From: Nocardioides limicola
GTDB taxonomy: Bacteria > Actinomycetota > Actinomycetes > Propionibacteriales > Nocardioidaceae
DNA length: 64,000 nt
Assembly: GCF_016827675.1 (NCBI RefSeq)
Contig: NZ_JAERJA010000004.1
Coordinates: forward strand, 186,001 to 250,000
Reading direction: 5' to 3'
The notes beneath the pieces were generated by a model. The model did not search any database, had not been told where the DNA came from, and was given only the letters and a program-made list of their open reading frames with translations. A program made the position numbers and the translations under genes. Position 1 is the first letter of the stretch, and every line of letters starts with the position of its first letter. Shown piece after piece: positions 43,866 to 57,033 of this stretch.

Positions 43866-45124
43866 TCAGCCGACGCACCAAGATCCAACTGCTGATCTTC
43901 GTGGCCATCACGTTGCTCGGTGTCAGCTTCGTCGGAGCTCGCTACGCCAAGTTGGACCGGTACTTCTACGACAGCGACTACCGCGTCACCGCCCACTTCG
44001 CCGACTCCGGCGGCATCTTCCCGAACGCCGAAGTGACCTACCGCGGCGTCCGGATCGGCAAGGTCGGCCACATGGAGCTGACCGCCGACGGGGTCGACGT
44101 GCGCCTCGACATCGAGAAGAAGTACCGCGACATCCCCGCAGACACCCGTGCCCTGGTCGGCAACAGGTCGGCCGTCGGTGAGCACTACGTGGAGCTGCAG
44201 CCTCGTGTCGACACCGGCCCGTACCTCGAGAACGGGTCCACGATCGCCCGGGCCAACACGCAGATCCCGATCAGCACCACCACCTTGCTCACCAACATCT
44301 CCACCACGGTCAGCTCGGTCGACCAGGACGCGTTGCGCACCAGCGTCAGCGAACTGGGCCTGGCGTTCGGCGGTGCCGGCGAGTCGCTGCGACAGATCAT
44401 CACCACCGGCAACTCGTTCATCGAGACGGCGAACGACAACTTCGAGCTGACCCGCGACCTGATCCGGGACAGCAACGTGGTGCTTCGCGGCCAGGTCGAC
44501 TCGGCCAGCGCGATCCGCAGCTTCGCCCGCGACCTCAACCTGTTCACCGGCTCCTTGGTCGCCTCCGACGACGACCTGCGCCGGGTGATCAACCGCGGCA
44601 GCGGCATGGCGAATGCGCTGAACGCCCTGATCGAGGACAACGAGGAGAACCTCGGCGAACTCATCCACAACCTGGTCACCACCGGCGAGGTCGTGGTTCG
44701 GCACCTCGACGGCATCCAGCAGATCCTGATCCTCTACCCGATGGTGGTCGAGGGCAGCTTCTCAGTGGTGGACCCCGAGGTGGACACCGGCTTGATGAAC
44801 GCGAACTTCGGAATGATCCTCACCGAGAACCCGCACATCTGCCACGAAGGCTATGAGGGCACCGACCGGCGGCCTCCGCAGAACGGCGGGAACCGGCCGA
44901 TGAACGAGGACGCGCGCTGCACCGAGCCGGCCTCGAAGTCGAACCCGCGTGGCGCCCAGCACGCCCCCCGAGCTCCGGTCTTCGGACACTACGACCCGAT
45001 CACCGGCGAGGTGACCATCCACGAGTCGGCTCAGGACCCTTCCGCTAGGTTGGCCCCACGGTCACTGGGAGAGGAGTCGTGGAAGTGGTTGTACCTCCAG
45101 CCCCTGCTCAGCGCGCAGGAGTGA
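43862..45124 (+). CDS. mceF: MCE family protein F
   Basis: A 420-residue MCE protein with N-terminal anchor and the barrel motif PNAEVTYRGVRIGKVGHMEL. A long helical region and a proline-rich tail follow (GAQHAPRAPVFGHYDPITGEV). It is the sixth and last MCE protein of the operon. The following accessory gene overlaps its 3' end. Confidence 0.92.
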   Translation: MISRRTKIQLLIFVAITLLGVSFVGARYAKLDRYFYDSDYRVTAHFADSGGIFPNAEVTYRGVRIGKVGHMELTADGVDVRLDIEKKYRDIPADTRALVGNRSAVGEHYVELQPRVDTGPYLENGSTIARANTQIPISTTTLLTNISTTVSSVDQDALRTSVSELGLAFGGAGESLRQIITTGNSFIETANDNFELTRDLIRDSNVVLRGQVDSASAIRSFARDLNLFTGSLVASDDDLRRVINRGSGMANALNALIEDNEENLGELIHNLVTTGEVVVRHLDGIQQILILYPMVVEGSFSVVDPEVDTGLMNANFGMILTENPHICHEGYEGTDRRPPQNGGNRPMNEDARCTEPASKSNPRGAQHAPRAPVFGHYDPITGEVTIHESAQDPSARLAPRSLGEESWKWLYLQPLLSAQE

Positions 45125-45855
45125 GTGAGGACCCCACCACGCCGACCCGTAGTGCCCGCGGCGCCGCCACCCTCGTGGTCGTCGCCGTGGCCACCTTCGG
45201 GCTGGCCTTGGCCACCCTGATCGGGGTGACCACGGTGCGAGTCGTCGATGCCTCTCGCGGCAGTGCTGCGGTCGAGCTCCAGGATGAGCGCGATGCCGTC
45301 ATCGCCCGCGCCGAAGAGTTCCTGCTGCTGATGGGCAGTTACGGACCCGACCAGGTCAACGAGGCCGGCGAGATGCCGGAGTACCGTCGCGCCGTCTCCG
45401 AACTCCTCACCTCCAAGTTCGCCGCCGAGTTCGCCGAGCAGGCGGCCGTGGTGGAGCAGTTGGTCGTCCAGGCCGAGCAGTCGCGCACCGCCGAGGTCTT
45501 CGGTGCCGGTGTCTCCCGGCTGGATGAGGACACCGCAGTGGCCGTGGTCGCCGGCGCCTTCACCGACTCCTACGGCGACGGCGAGGCGTTGGCCCCGTCC
45601 GCGTTCCGGCTGCAGGTGACTCTGGTCAAGATCGGCGGCGTGTGGCTGGTGGACGACTTCGAGCCGATCACCGGGTCGACATGGCGCCGCCCCGCGCCCG
45701 AGCAGCCCGAGGAGCCGGGACCGGGCGACGAGCCGGACGGCGACCCCGAGGACCCTGACGACGAGACTCCCGAGGATGAGGCGCCTGAGGACGAGGCCCC
45801 CGAGGACGAGGCACCCGAGGACGAGGCCCCCGAGGACGAGGGGGAGCAGCCGTGA
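45079..45855 (+). CDS. Mce-associated membrane protein with acidic repeat tail
   Basis: About 258 residues: a short cytoplasmic N-terminus, one membrane helix (ATLVVVAVATFGLALATLIGV), an extracytoplasmic alpha/beta domain typical of Mce-associated (Mas) proteins, and an acidic tail with five PEDEA repeats. Such proteins stabilise Mce complexes. The start is uncertain: GTG 45079 has GGGAG seven bases upstream and overlaps mceF by 46 bases, while GTG 45121 overlaps only the mceF stop. The stop overlaps the GTG of the next gene. Confidence 0.82.
   Translation: MEVVVPPAPAQRAGVSEDPTTPTRSARGAATLVVVAVATFGLALATLIGVTTVRVVDASRGSAAVELQDERDAVIARAEEFLLLMGSYGPDQVNEAGEMPEYRRAVSELLTSKFAAEFAEQAAVVEQLVVQAEQSRTAEVFGAGVSRLDEDTAVAVVAGAFTDSYGDGEALAPSAFRLQVTLVKIGGVWLVDDFEPITGSTWRRPAPEQPEEPGPGDEPDGDPEDPDDETPEDEAPEDEAPEDEAPEDEAPEDEGEQP
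45769..45843 (+). repeat. Five 15-bp tandem repeats encoding PEDEA
   Basis: Five in-frame units of the type CCCGAGGACGAGGCC lie at the 3' end of the Mce-associated gene, with small third-base differences. They code for Pro-Glu-Asp-Glu-Ala and could expand or contract without breaking the frame. Confidence 0.9.
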
Positions 45856-46637
45856 CCCCGAGCTGGTACGACGTACTGGGAGTCGACGCCGACGCCGACG
45901 CCCAGACCATCCGGGACGCGTGGAAGGCCATGATCGCGGACCTGGAGCCGACCGACGGCCGCTTCCGTGCCGCCAACGCGGCCGCCGAGGTGCTGCTGGA
46001 CCCCGATCGCCGGGCTGCGTACGACGCCACCCTGGTCCCCAGCGAACCCGAGCCAGCACCCGAGTCCCCGGCTGACGGCCCCCTCATGGCCGCAGACGCC
46101 GCTGCGGCTGAGGCCGACCAGGACGCAGCCGTCGCCGCGGCGAGGACTGGAAGGACGCTTCCCCGGTGGCTGGTGGTCGGGCTGTTCGCGGCGGCCGCGG
46201 TGATGTTCATTGCGGCTGCGGCGCTCTGGTTCACCCGCGACGGGGGCGACCCGGACACCGCTGCTGCGGAGGCGCAGCGCTCCGCCGAGCAGGCGATGGC
46301 CGTGGTCCTCTCCTACGACGCCACCCGCCTCGACGACGATCGGGCCGCGGCGAAGGAGTACCTGACCGAGGATTTCGCGCGCGAGTACGACCGACTCTTC
46401 GACGGGATCGTCGCCCAGAACGCGCCGGAGCTGGGGGCGAGGGTGGAGTCGGTGGTGCTCGGCTCAGGGCTGATCCGCATCTCCTCGACCACGGCGCAGG
46501 TCTTCGTGCTCCTCGATCGTGCGGTGACCAGTCGGAGCGACCCGGAGCCGCGGATCTTCCGTGACCACGTGACGGTCTCCCTGGAGCGGGTTGGCGACGC
46601 CTGGCGGGTCGACCAGATGAGCACCGGGAGCGAGTGA
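45852..46637 (+). CDS. Degenerate J-domain fused to Mce-associated membrane domain
   Basis: A 261-residue protein. Residues 1-60 follow a J-domain pattern: WYDVLGVDADADAQTIRDAW at the start and AANAAAEVLLDPDRRAAYDA at the end. However, the HPD tripeptide needed to stimulate DnaK is replaced by PTDG. A single membrane helix (about residues 102-125, WLVVGLFAAAAVMFIAAAA) and an extracytoplasmic Mas/SnoaL-like domain follow. GTG start overlaps the previous stop, so it belongs to the Mce operon. It most likely acts as a scaffold that links the Mce complex to a cytoplasmic partner. Confidence 0.8.
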   Translation: MTPSWYDVLGVDADADAQTIRDAWKAMIADLEPTDGRFRAANAAAEVLLDPDRRAAYDATLVPSEPEPAPESPADGPLMAADAAAAEADQDAAVAAARTGRTLPRWLVVGLFAAAAVMFIAAAALWFTRDGGDPDTAAAEAQRSAEQAMAVVLSYDATRLDDDRAAAKEYLTEDFAREYDRLFDGIVAQNAPELGARVESVVLGSGLIRISSTTAQVFVLLDRAVTSRSDPEPRIFRDHVTVSLERVGDAWRVDQMSTGSE

Positions 46638-46737
46638 GGGCACTGCGCCGAGCAGGTCGCTGCCCGCTGAAGCGGCCCTGACGCTTGACCTGAGCGGCCT
46701 GGCCGTTCATGATCATGGGGCGGTTCAGACCCGCAGT

Positions 46738-46766
46738 TTGCGTGCTGCCCGGATGTGGGCTATCGT
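46738..46766 (+). promoter_or_regulatory. Probable rpoBC promoter
   Basis: TTGCGT (46738-46743) and TATCGT (46761-46766) are spaced by 17 bases, about 100 bases before the rpoB start. A further TTGACC lies at 46685-46690 without a good -10. The same -10 sequence occurs before rplJ. Confidence 0.5.
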
Positions 46767-46869
46767 GCATCTTTGCGCCTGTCCTCAGATGCCCGTCGGC
46801 CTGCCCGGATGATCGATGCGGTGGTTGGCAGTCGCCTGCCGTTCGCACGATCATCGACAAGGACAGGTC

Positions 46870-50361
<3,492 letters not shown>

Positions 50362-50381
50362 GAAGGAAGAGGAACATAGAA

Positions 50382-53300
50382 GTGCTCGACGTCAACTTCT
50401 TCGACCAGCTCAAGATCGGCCTGGCCACCGCGGACGAGATCCGCAACTGGAGCCACGGCGAGGTCAAGAAGCCGGAGACCATCAACTACCGAACCCTCAA
50501 GCCCGAACGTGACGGCCTCTTCTGCGAGAAGATCTTCGGCCCCACCCGGGACTGGGAGTGCTACTGCGGCAAGTACAAGCGCGTCCGGTTCAAGGGCATC
50601 ATCTGTGAGCGCTGCGGCGTCGAGGTGACCCGTTCCAAGGTGCGTCGGGACCGGATGGGCCACATCGAGCTCGCGGCTCCGGTCACCCACATCTGGTACT
50701 TCAAGGGCGTGCCGAGCCGGCTCGGCTACCTGCTCGACCTGGCCCCGAAGGACCTGGAGAAGGTCATCTACTTCGCGGCGCACATGATCACCTCCGTCGA
50801 CGAGGACGCCCGGCACCGGGACCTGTCCTCGCTCGAGGCGAAGGTCGGCATGGAGCGGGAGCGCCTGGAGAAGCGTCGCGACGGACAGATCGAAGAGCGT
50901 GCGAAGAAGCTCGAAGAGGACGTCGCGGCACTCGAGGCCGAGGGCGCCAAGGCCGACGCCAAGCGCAAGGTCAAGGACGGCGCCGAGCGTGAGATGGCGC
51001 AGCTGCGCAAGCGCTCGGAGAACGAGATCGCGCGCCTGGACGAGGTCTGGGACACGTTCAAGAACCTGAAGGTCCAGGACCTGATGGGCGACGAACTGCT
51101 CTACCGCGACATGAAGATGTGGTTCGGCAAGTATTTCGAAGGCCACATGGGCGCCACCGCGATCCAGAAGCGCCTGCAGGACTTCGACGTGGACGCCGAG
51201 GTCGAGAGCCTGCGCGAGACCATCGCCACCGGCAAGGGTCAGCGCAAGGTCCGGGCCCTGAAGCGCCTCAAGGTCGTGGACGCGTTCCGCAAGACCGGCA
51301 ACCAGCCGATCGGCATGGTCCTGGACGCTGTCCCGGTCATCCCGCCCGAGCTGCGCCCGATGGTCCAGCTCGACGGTGGCCGGTTCGCCACCTCCGACCT
51401 GAACGACCTGTACCGACGGGTGATCAACCGGAACAACCGACTCAAGCGACTGCTCGACCTCGGCGCCCCGGAGATCATCGTCAACAACGAGAAGCGGATG
51501 CTCCAGGAGGCCGTCGACTCGCTGTTCGACAACGGTCGTCGTGGTCGACCGGTCACCGGTCCGGGCAACCGCCCGCTGAAGTCGATCTCCGACATGCTCA
51601 AGGGCAAGCAGGGCCGGTTCCGTCAGAACCTGCTCGGCAAGCGCGTCGACTACTCGGGACGTTCGGTCATCATCTCCGGCCCGCAGTTGAAGCTGCACCA
51701 GTGTGGTCTGCCCAAGCAGATGGCCTTGGAGCTCTTCAAGCCGTTCGTGATGAAGCGCCTCGTCGACCTGTCGCACGCGCAGAACATCAAGTCCGCCAAG
51801 CGGATGGTGGAGCGCGCTCGACCGGTCGTGTGGGATGTCCTCGAAGAGGTCATCACCGAGCACCCGGTGCTGCTGAACCGTGCCCCCACGCTGCACCGAC
51901 TCGGCATCCAGGCCTTCGAGCCGCAGCTGATCGAGGGCAAGGCGATCCAGATCCACCCGTTGGTGTGTGGCGCCTTCAACGCCGACTTCGACGGTGACCA
52001 GATGGCGGTGCACCTGCCGCTGTCCGCCGAGGCCCAGGCCGAGGCGCGGATCCTGATGCTGTCGACGAACAACATCCTGAAGCCGTCCGACGGCCGTCCG
52101 GTGACGATGCCGTCGCAGGACATGATCGTGGGTCTGTTCTTCCTCACCACCGACCGTGAGGGTGAGCCCGGCGAGGGTCGCACGTTCTCCTCGGCGGCCG
52201 AGGCGATCATGGCCTTCGACCGTGGCGAGATCAGTGTGCAGTCGAAGGTGAACATCCGGTTCGCCGACATCGTGCCTCCCAAGGACGCCGTACTGCCCGA
52301 AGGTTGGCAGCCGGGCGACCCGCTGCTGCTGAACACCACGCTCGGTCGGGTGCACTTCAACGACGCGCTGCCGGCGAACTTCCGCTACGTCAACGAGGAG
52401 GTCGGCAAGAAGCGCCTCGGCGCGATCATCAACGACCTCGCGGAGCGGTACTCCAAGGTCGACGTGGCCACCTCGCTGGACGCCCTCAAGGACGCCGGTT
52501 TCCACTGGGCCACCTGGTCCGGGGTCACCGTCTCCATCGATGACGTCACCACGCCGCCGGCCAAGGCGGAGATCCTCGCCGGCTACGAGAAGCAGGCGGA
52601 GAAGGTCCAGAAGCAGTTCGAGCGAGGTCTGGTGACCGACGACGAGCGGCGCCAGGAGCTCATCGAGATCTGGACCCAGGCCGCCAGCGAGGTCGGGAAG
52701 GCGATGGAAGAGACCTTCGACCGCGCCAACTCGATCTACCTGATGGTCGACTCCGGTGCGTCGGGCAACATGAACCAGATCCGGCAGGTTGCTGCGATGC
52801 GTGGTCTGGTGGCCAACCCGAAGGGCGAGATCATCCCGCGGCCGATCAAGTCGAACTTCCGGGAGGGCCTGACCGTCCTGGAGTACTTCATCGCCACCCA
52901 CGGTGCCCGCAAGGGTCTGGCCGACACCGCGCTGCGTACCGCCGACTCGGGGTACCTGACCCGTCGTCTGGTGGACGTGTCCCAGGACGTCATCATCCGC
53001 GAGGACGACTGCGGCACCGAGCGCGGTCTGCCGAAGCGGATCGGTGTCCGGGACGCCTCCGGCCTCGTCACCAAGTACGAGAACGCCGAGAGCGCGGCGT
53101 ACGCGCGGGCTGCGGCGGTCGACATCGAGCACCCGGACACGGGTGAGCGGCTGGTCGGCGCTGGTGATGACATCGGCGACGTCAAGATTGAGGAGCTCAT
53201 CAGCGCCGGGATCGAAGAGGTCAAGGTCCGTTCGGTCCTGACCTGTGAGGCCAAGACCGGCACGTGTGCCAAGTGCTACGGCCGTTCGCTGGCCACCGGC

Positions 53301-54266
53301 AAGTTGGTCGACATCGGCGAGGCGGTGGGCATCATCGCGGCGCAGTCGATCGGTGAGCCCGGCACCCAGCTGACGATGCGTACCTTCCACACCGGTGGTG
53401 TCGCCTCCGCGGATGACATCACCCAGGGTCTGCCTCGTGTGGTGGAGCTCTTCGAGGCTCGCACGCCCAAGGGCATGGCGCCGATCTGTGAGGTCGCCGG
53501 TCGGGTCGAGATCGATGAGACCGACAAGGCCCGGACCGTCCTGGTCACCCCGGACGACGGTTCCGACGTGGTCGAGTACCCGGTCTCCAAGCGGTCCCGG
53601 CTCAACGTCGCCGACGGCGACCACATCGGGGTGGGGCACCTGCTCACCGTCGGTACGCCGGACCCGCAGGACGTGCTCCGGGTTCTCGGTGTGCGTCGGG
53701 CCCAGGAGCACCTGGTGGACGAGGTCCAGGCGGTGTACCGCAGCCAGGGTGTGGCCATCCACGACAAGCACATCGAGATCATCGTCCGGCAGATGCTGCG
53801 CCGGGTCACGGTGATCGAGTCGGGCGACACGAACCTGCTGCCGTCGGACCTGGTGGACCGGGGTCGCTTCGAGGAGGAGAACCGTCGGGTCGTCTCCGAG
53901 GGCGGCACCCCCGCTTCGGGTCGGCCGGTGCTGATGGGCATCACCAAGGCGTCGCTGGCCACCGACTCGTGGCTGTCGGCCGCCTCGTTCCAGGAGACCA
54001 CCCGGGTGCTGACCGATGCGGCCATCAACGGCCGTTCGGACTCGCTGCGTGGTCTGAAGGAGAACGTGATCATCGGCAAGCTGATCCCGGCCGGCACCGG
54101 CCTGGAGCGGTACCGCAACATCCGGGTGGAGCCGACCGAGGAGGCCCGCGCTGCGGCGTACTCGGTCACCGGCTACGACTCCTACGACTCGTACGAGTTC
54201 GGCACCCCCTCGGGTGAGGCGGTCGCCCTGGACGACTACGACTTCGGCGGCACGTTCTCGAACTGA
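50382..54266 (+). CDS. rpoC: DNA-directed RNA polymerase subunit beta'
   Basis: A 1294-residue subunit. The start GTG follows AGAGGA. The zinc site begins [20 protein letters not shown], the catalytic magnesium motif is NADFDGDQM, and the trigger loop region contains [18 protein letters not shown]. An internal coiled-coil insertion rich in Glu and Lys lies near residues 145-220, as in other actinobacteria. A second zinc site [16 protein letters not shown] is present. Confidence 0.97.
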   Translation: MLDVNFFDQLKIGLATADEIRNWSHGEVKKPETINYRTLKPERDGLFCEKIFGPTRDWECYCGKYKRVRFKGIICERCGVEVTRSKVRRDRMGHIELAAPVTHIWYFKGVPSRLGYLLDLAPKDLEKVIYFAAHMITSVDEDARHRDLSSLEAKVGMERERLEKRRDGQIEERAKKLEEDVAALEAEGAKADAKRKVKDGAEREMAQLRKRSENEIARLDEVWDTFKNLKVQDLMGDELLYRDMKMWFGKYFEGHMGATAIQKRLQDFDVDAEVESLRETIATGKGQRKVRALKRLKVVDAFRKTGNQPIGMVLDAVPVIPPELRPMVQLDGGRFATSDLNDLYRRVINRNNRLKRLLDLGAPEIIVNNEKRMLQEAVDSLFDNGRRGRPVTGPGNRPLKSISDMLKGKQGRFRQNLLGKRVDYSGRSVIISGPQLKLHQCGLPKQMALELFKPFVMKRLVDLSHAQNIKSAKRMVERARPVVWDVLEEVITEHPVLLNRAPTLHRLGIQAFEPQLIEGKAIQIHPLVCGAFNADFDGDQMAVHLPLSAEAQAEARILMLSTNNILKPSDGRPVTMPSQDMIVGLFFLTTDREGEPGEGRTFSSAAEAIMAFDRGEISVQSKVNIRFADIVPPKDAVLPEGWQPGDPLLLNTTLGRVHFNDALPANFRYVNEEVGKKRLGAIINDLAERYSKVDVATSLDALKDAGFHWATWSGVTVSIDDVTTPPAKAEILAGYEKQAEKVQKQFERGLVTDDERRQELIEIWTQAASEVGKAMEETFDRANSIYLMVDSGASGNMNQIRQVAAMRGLVANPKGEIIPRPIKSNFREGLTVLEYFIATHGARKGLADTALRTADSGYLTRRLVDVSQDVIIREDDCGTERGLPKRIGVRDASGLVTKYENAESAAYARAAAVDIEHPDTGERLVGAGDDIGDVKIEELISAGIEEVKVRSVLTCEAKTGTCAKCYGRSLATGKLVDIGEAVGIIAAQSIGEPGTQLTMRTFHTGGVASADDITQGLPRVVELFEARTPKGMAPICEVAGRVEIDETDKARTVLVTPDDGSDVVEYPVSKRSRLNVADGDHIGVGHLLTVGTPDPQDVLRVLGVRRAQEHLVDEVQAVYRSQGVAIHDKHIEIIVRQMLRRVTVIESGDTNLLPSDLVDRGRFEEENRRVVSEGGTPASGRPVLMGITKASLATDSWLSAASFQETTRVLTDAAINGRSDSLRGLKENVIIGKLIPAGTGLERYRNIRVEPTEEARAAAYSVTGYDSYDSYEFGTPSGEAVALDDYDFGGTFSN

Positions 54267-54278
54267 CGCAGAAGCTGA

Positions 54279-54312
54279 CACGACGGGCCCCGGGAGACCG
54301 GGGCCCGTCGTG
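54279..54312 (+). terminator. Terminator after rpoC
   Basis: A perfect 15-bp stem, CACGACGGGCCCCGG/CCGGGGCCCGTCGTG, closed by a GAGA tetraloop of the GNRA class, 12 bases after the rpoC stop, followed by GCATTTGG. Confidence 0.93.
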
Positions 54313-54432
54313 CATTTGGGGCCGCGGATCACACGAGCTTGGGTGGTCTACCGTGATGACCCGCAGGTGAAGCGAGCCGGGACCACCACCACGTCCGGCT
54401 CCAGCGGTGACCGCCACAGCGAGGAGTGACTC

Positions 54433-55236
54433 ATGAGCCAGTCGAACCCGTGGGACCAGGGCGACTATGCGGCGCTGGCCGGCAAGCTGCAGCCCGCTGC
54501 CGCAGCCCTGGCGGCCGCGGCGGGTCCGGGCCGCAGTCGCCGCGCCCTCGACATCGCGGCCGGCACCGGGTCGGTCGCACTGTGCCTGGCTGAGCGCGGC
54601 TGGCAGGTCACCGCCACGGATGGTGCCGAGCAGATGGTGGCACGTGGTCAGGCCGGCACCGCTGCGGCCGGTCACGATGTGGAGTGGGCGGTCGCCGACC
54701 TGGCTGACCAGCCGGTGGATGCGGGCTCGATCGATCTGGTCGCGTCGTCGTTCGGGATGATCTTCGCCCCCGATGTGCCTGCCCTGATGGCCGAGGTCGC
54801 ACGGGTGCTCCGCTCCGACGGTGAGCTCGTACTCACGGCCTGGCCCGAGGGCGGCTACATCGATGGGATGGCCCGGGCCATGGCGCCCTTCCTGCCGCCT
54901 GTCGAGGGCCGTCCGAACAATCCCTGGGGATCTGCCGCGTTCCTCCGGGAGACGCTCGCGCCGGTGTTCGCCGAGGTGGACATCGTGGAGGTGTCCCTGC
55001 CCTGGGCGTTCCCGTCGGCTGCCAGGGGCCGGGCGTGGCTGGAGCGGGTGTCCCCGGCCCACATCGCCGCGAAAGCCGTGGCGGGGGAGCAGGCCGAGGC
55101 GATGATGGATGCGGTTGAGGAGTTCCTGGCGCGGTACGCCGATGCCACGGGCAGGGTGTACGTGGACGCGGCGTACCTCGTGGTCCACGCTCGCCGGCGA
55201 GGAGGATCAGAGGCTGAGGCGGCGGCGCCGCTGTAG
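54433..55236 (+). CDS. SAM-dependent methyltransferase
   Basis: A 267-residue class I methyltransferase. The SAM motif is [19 protein letters not shown] (about residues 38-56), then [14 protein letters not shown] (motif I/II) and [21 protein letters not shown] (motif IV-V). Substrate is unknown; it resembles UbiE/COQ5-like enzymes of the type 11 class. The start ATG has GAGGAG eight bases upstream. Its 3' end overlaps that of the convergent CobW gene by 30 bases. Confidence 0.85.
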   Translation: MSQSNPWDQGDYAALAGKLQPAAAALAAAAGPGRSRRALDIAAGTGSVALCLAERGWQVTATDGAEQMVARGQAGTAAAGHDVEWAVADLADQPVDAGSIDLVASSFGMIFAPDVPALMAEVARVLRSDGELVLTAWPEGGYIDGMARAMAPFLPPVEGRPNNPWGSAAFLRETLAPVFAEVDIVEVSLPWAFPSAARGRAWLERVSPAHIAAKAVAGEQAEAMMDAVEEFLARYADATGRVYVDAAYLVVHARRRGGSEAEAAAPL

Positions 55237-56214
55237 TCGCCGGAAGCCGTCGGGGTTGGCGTCGCCGGCCGGGCGGAGGGTCTGATCGAGGCGGGCCCGG
55301 ACAGCATCGCCGTCCAGGTGGGTTCCGATCGCGACCAGTTCACTGGCGTCGACCGTGGGATGGCTGCTGACATGGATCGAGCGACCGACCACGTTGACCA
55401 GATAGCCGCGGACCCGACCGGCGCTGCGGACCGCGACGGTGCCCTTGATCCGGTACGCGCCGGTCGGTGGATCCTCGAGCAGGTCCAGCAGTCGCCCCGG
55501 GTCGACCGGCCCGGGGCTCCGGGCGGACACAGCCTGGGCGTGCACGTGGTGCGCGGGCGCGGCCTCACGCAGCAGCGCACCGATCGGCAACTGGTCCGGT
55601 GGGTCCTCGGTGAGGGCAGCGTCGTACACCAGAGTGGGGTCGATCCGGCAGCCCGAAGTGCGCAGCACGGTGACGTAGGGGTTGCGGAGCCGGATCCGCT
55701 CCTCGATGGCGGTCAGCGTCTGCTCCCGGCTGTCGGCCGGCAGCAGGTCGCACTTGTTGAGGATCACCAGGGTGGTGACCTCGAAGCGGGCTGGCGGGTC
55801 GCCGGAGCCGGTGTCGAGGGTGTCGAAGTACTGCACCGCATCGATCACCTCGATCACGCCGCCGGGGCGGACCCGTTCGACCCCGGAGAACCGGATCAGC
55901 CTGGCCAGGGTCACCGGCTCGGCGATCCCGCTGGCTTCCACCAGGACGACGTCCAGTCCCAGTCGGGGGTGGGTGAGTTTCTCCAGTGCCTCGTCGAGGC
56001 CGCCGGCGTCCGGGAGGCAGCAGATGCAGCCGCCGGCGATCGAGGCTGGCTCGTCGACCTGACCGGTCACCAGGCCGGCGTCGACGTTGATCTCGCCGAA
56101 GTCGTTGACGACGACCCCCACCCGGGCTCCGGGCTGGCGGAGCAGGTGGTTGAGCAGTGTCGTCTTGCCGGCGCCCAGATGCCCCGTCAGCGCCACCACC
56201 GGTACTCGTGTCAC
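55207..56214 (-). CDS. CobW-family GTPase, probable zinc metallochaperone
   Basis: A 335-residue G3E GTPase. Walker A is GHLGAGKTT (11-19), the metal-binding CxCC motif is in [10 protein letters not shown], the Walker B-like region is [11 protein letters not shown], and the guanine motif NKCD follows. A CobW C-terminal domain ends the protein. Family members deliver zinc (ZigA/ZNG1) or cobalt. It starts at GTG 56214. Its position downstream of a zinc-sensor-type ArsR and a Cys/His-rich protein on the same strand supports a zinc role. Confidence 0.88.
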   Translation of the reverse strand: MTRVPVVALTGHLGAGKTTLLNHLLRQPGARVGVVVNDFGEINVDAGLVTGQVDEPASIAGGCICCLPDAGGLDEALEKLTHPRLGLDVVLVEASGIAEPVTLARLIRFSGVERVRPGGVIEVIDAVQYFDTLDTGSGDPPARFEVTTLVILNKCDLLPADSREQTLTAIEERIRLRNPYVTVLRTSGCRIDPTLVYDAALTEDPPDQLPIGALLREAAPAHHVHAQAVSARSPGPVDPGRLLDLLEDPPTGAYRIKGTVAVRSAGRVRGYLVNVVGRSIHVSSHPTVDASELVAIGTHLDGDAVRARLDQTLRPAGDANPDGFRRLQRRRRLSL

Positions 56215-56270
56215 GGGCCCATCATGCCCAGCCCGTCATCGCCCGCCCGTCGCGCCCCTCGCCTGGGCGG

Positions 56271-56356
56271 AACACCCTGATGTCAGGGTGTTCGTCACGT
56301 TGTCAGGTGTTGCAACCCCTGACAACGTTCGGCAGTCCCTGATATCAGGGTGTTCG
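56271..56356. repeat. Triple-palindrome intergenic element
   Basis: Three related dyads in 86 bases: AACACCCTGA-TG-TCAGGGTGTT (56271-56292), ACGTTGTCAGG...CCTGACAACGT (56297-56328, loop of ten with inner GTTGCAAC), and CCCTGATATCAGGG (56337-56350). The string CCCTGATRTCAGGGTGTTCG occurs twice in direct order. It lies between the Cys-rich gene and cobW, about 60-140 bases upstream of the latter. Candidate operator cluster or dispersed repeat. Confidence 0.7.
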
Positions 56357-56425
56357 GCCGGCGCGCTGGGCGCATTGGGTGAAGGGGTACGTCGGGCGAA
56401 GGGGCGCGTTGGCGGGCGGGGCTGG

Positions 56426-56743
56426 TCAGGCGGCGTGCGTGCAGGTGCTGCAGGTGCAGTCGCTGCACACGCAGGAGCGGCAGGGCTCGCCGCCGCAGTG
56501 GGCGCACGTGCAGAGATTGTGGTTGCAGGTGGGACAGGTGCAGTCGTTGCATTCGCAGACCGCGCAACTGTCGTTGCAGTCGGCGCAGGCGCAGGTGTCG
56601 CATTCGTCGTAGTGGCCGTCGTGCTCACGGTGGACGTGGCCGTCGTGCAGGTAGTCGACGTGGTCGCCGTGCACCACGGCAAGGTGCCCGCAGCCGGGTC
56701 CGTGGGTGTGGGCGTGGCCTTCGGCCATCGTGTGCGTGCTCAT
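56426..56743 (-). CDS. Cys/His-rich metallothionein-like metal-binding protein
   Basis: A 105-residue protein with two parts. Residues 1-46 are His-rich (HAHTHGPGCGHLAVVHGDHV then LHDGHVHREHDGHYD), a pattern often seen in small proteins next to zinc-sensing ArsR genes in actinobacteria. Residues 47-105 contain 19 cysteines in CxxC, CxC and CxxxC spacings (CDTCACADC, CTCPTC, CSDCTCSTC), resembling a metallothionein. There are 20 cysteines in total, no signal peptide and no membrane helix. It is translated by ATGA overlap from the ArsR gene. Zinc storage or buffering is the likely role. Confidence 0.85.
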   Translation of the reverse strand: MSTHTMAEGHAHTHGPGCGHLAVVHGDHVDYLHDGHVHREHDGHYDECDTCACADCNDSCAVCECNDCTCPTCNHNLCTCAHCGGEPCRSCVCSDCTCSTCTHAA

Positions 56744-57033
56744 CGTGGTGCCTCCTGGGAGTGCTGTAGGGCGTCGAGGAAGACGTGGCTGACGTGCTCG
56801 TCGGCGAGTCGATAGGCGGTGTGCCGGCCTTGCCGTTCGGTGATCACCAAGGCGTGATCGCGGAGCACCTTGAGGTGTTGGGAGACCAGCGGCTGGGAGA
56901 GCGCGAGAGTGTCGCTGAGCTCGGTCACCGTGTGCGGTCGCTGGGTGAGTAGATGGACGATGGCGGCTCGCACTGGCGATGCGAGGGCCTTGAAGAACTC
57001 GGTGACGGGCCCATAGTCGACGTCGCCACTCAT
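56740..57033 (-). CDS. ArsR/SmtB-family metal-sensing repressor
   Basis: A 97-residue winged-helix regulator. The recognition helix is in TVTELSDTLALSQPLVSQHLKVL and the last helix reads LADEHVSHVFLDALQHSQE, with Asp, His, His and Glu spaced as in the alpha-5 zinc site of SmtB/CzrA-type sensors. No CxC alpha-3 site is present. ATG 57033 was chosen over ATG 57063 because an AAGAAT -10 (57045-57040) with TTGACA (57068-57063) places the transcript start on that codon and leaves the operator outside the gene. Co-translated with the Cys-rich gene. Confidence 0.88.
   Translation of the reverse strand: MSGDVDYGPVTEFFKALASPVRAAIVHLLTQRPHTVTELSDTLALSQPLVSQHLKVLRDHALVITERQGRHTAYRLADEHVSHVFLDALQHSQEAPR

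Noticed and set aside
56236..56815. Open frames on both strands through the triple-palindrome element reading TLSGVATPDNV
   Set aside because: The same peptide on both strands is a product of palindromic DNA, and the frames conflict with the Cys-rich gene. Treated as non-coding.
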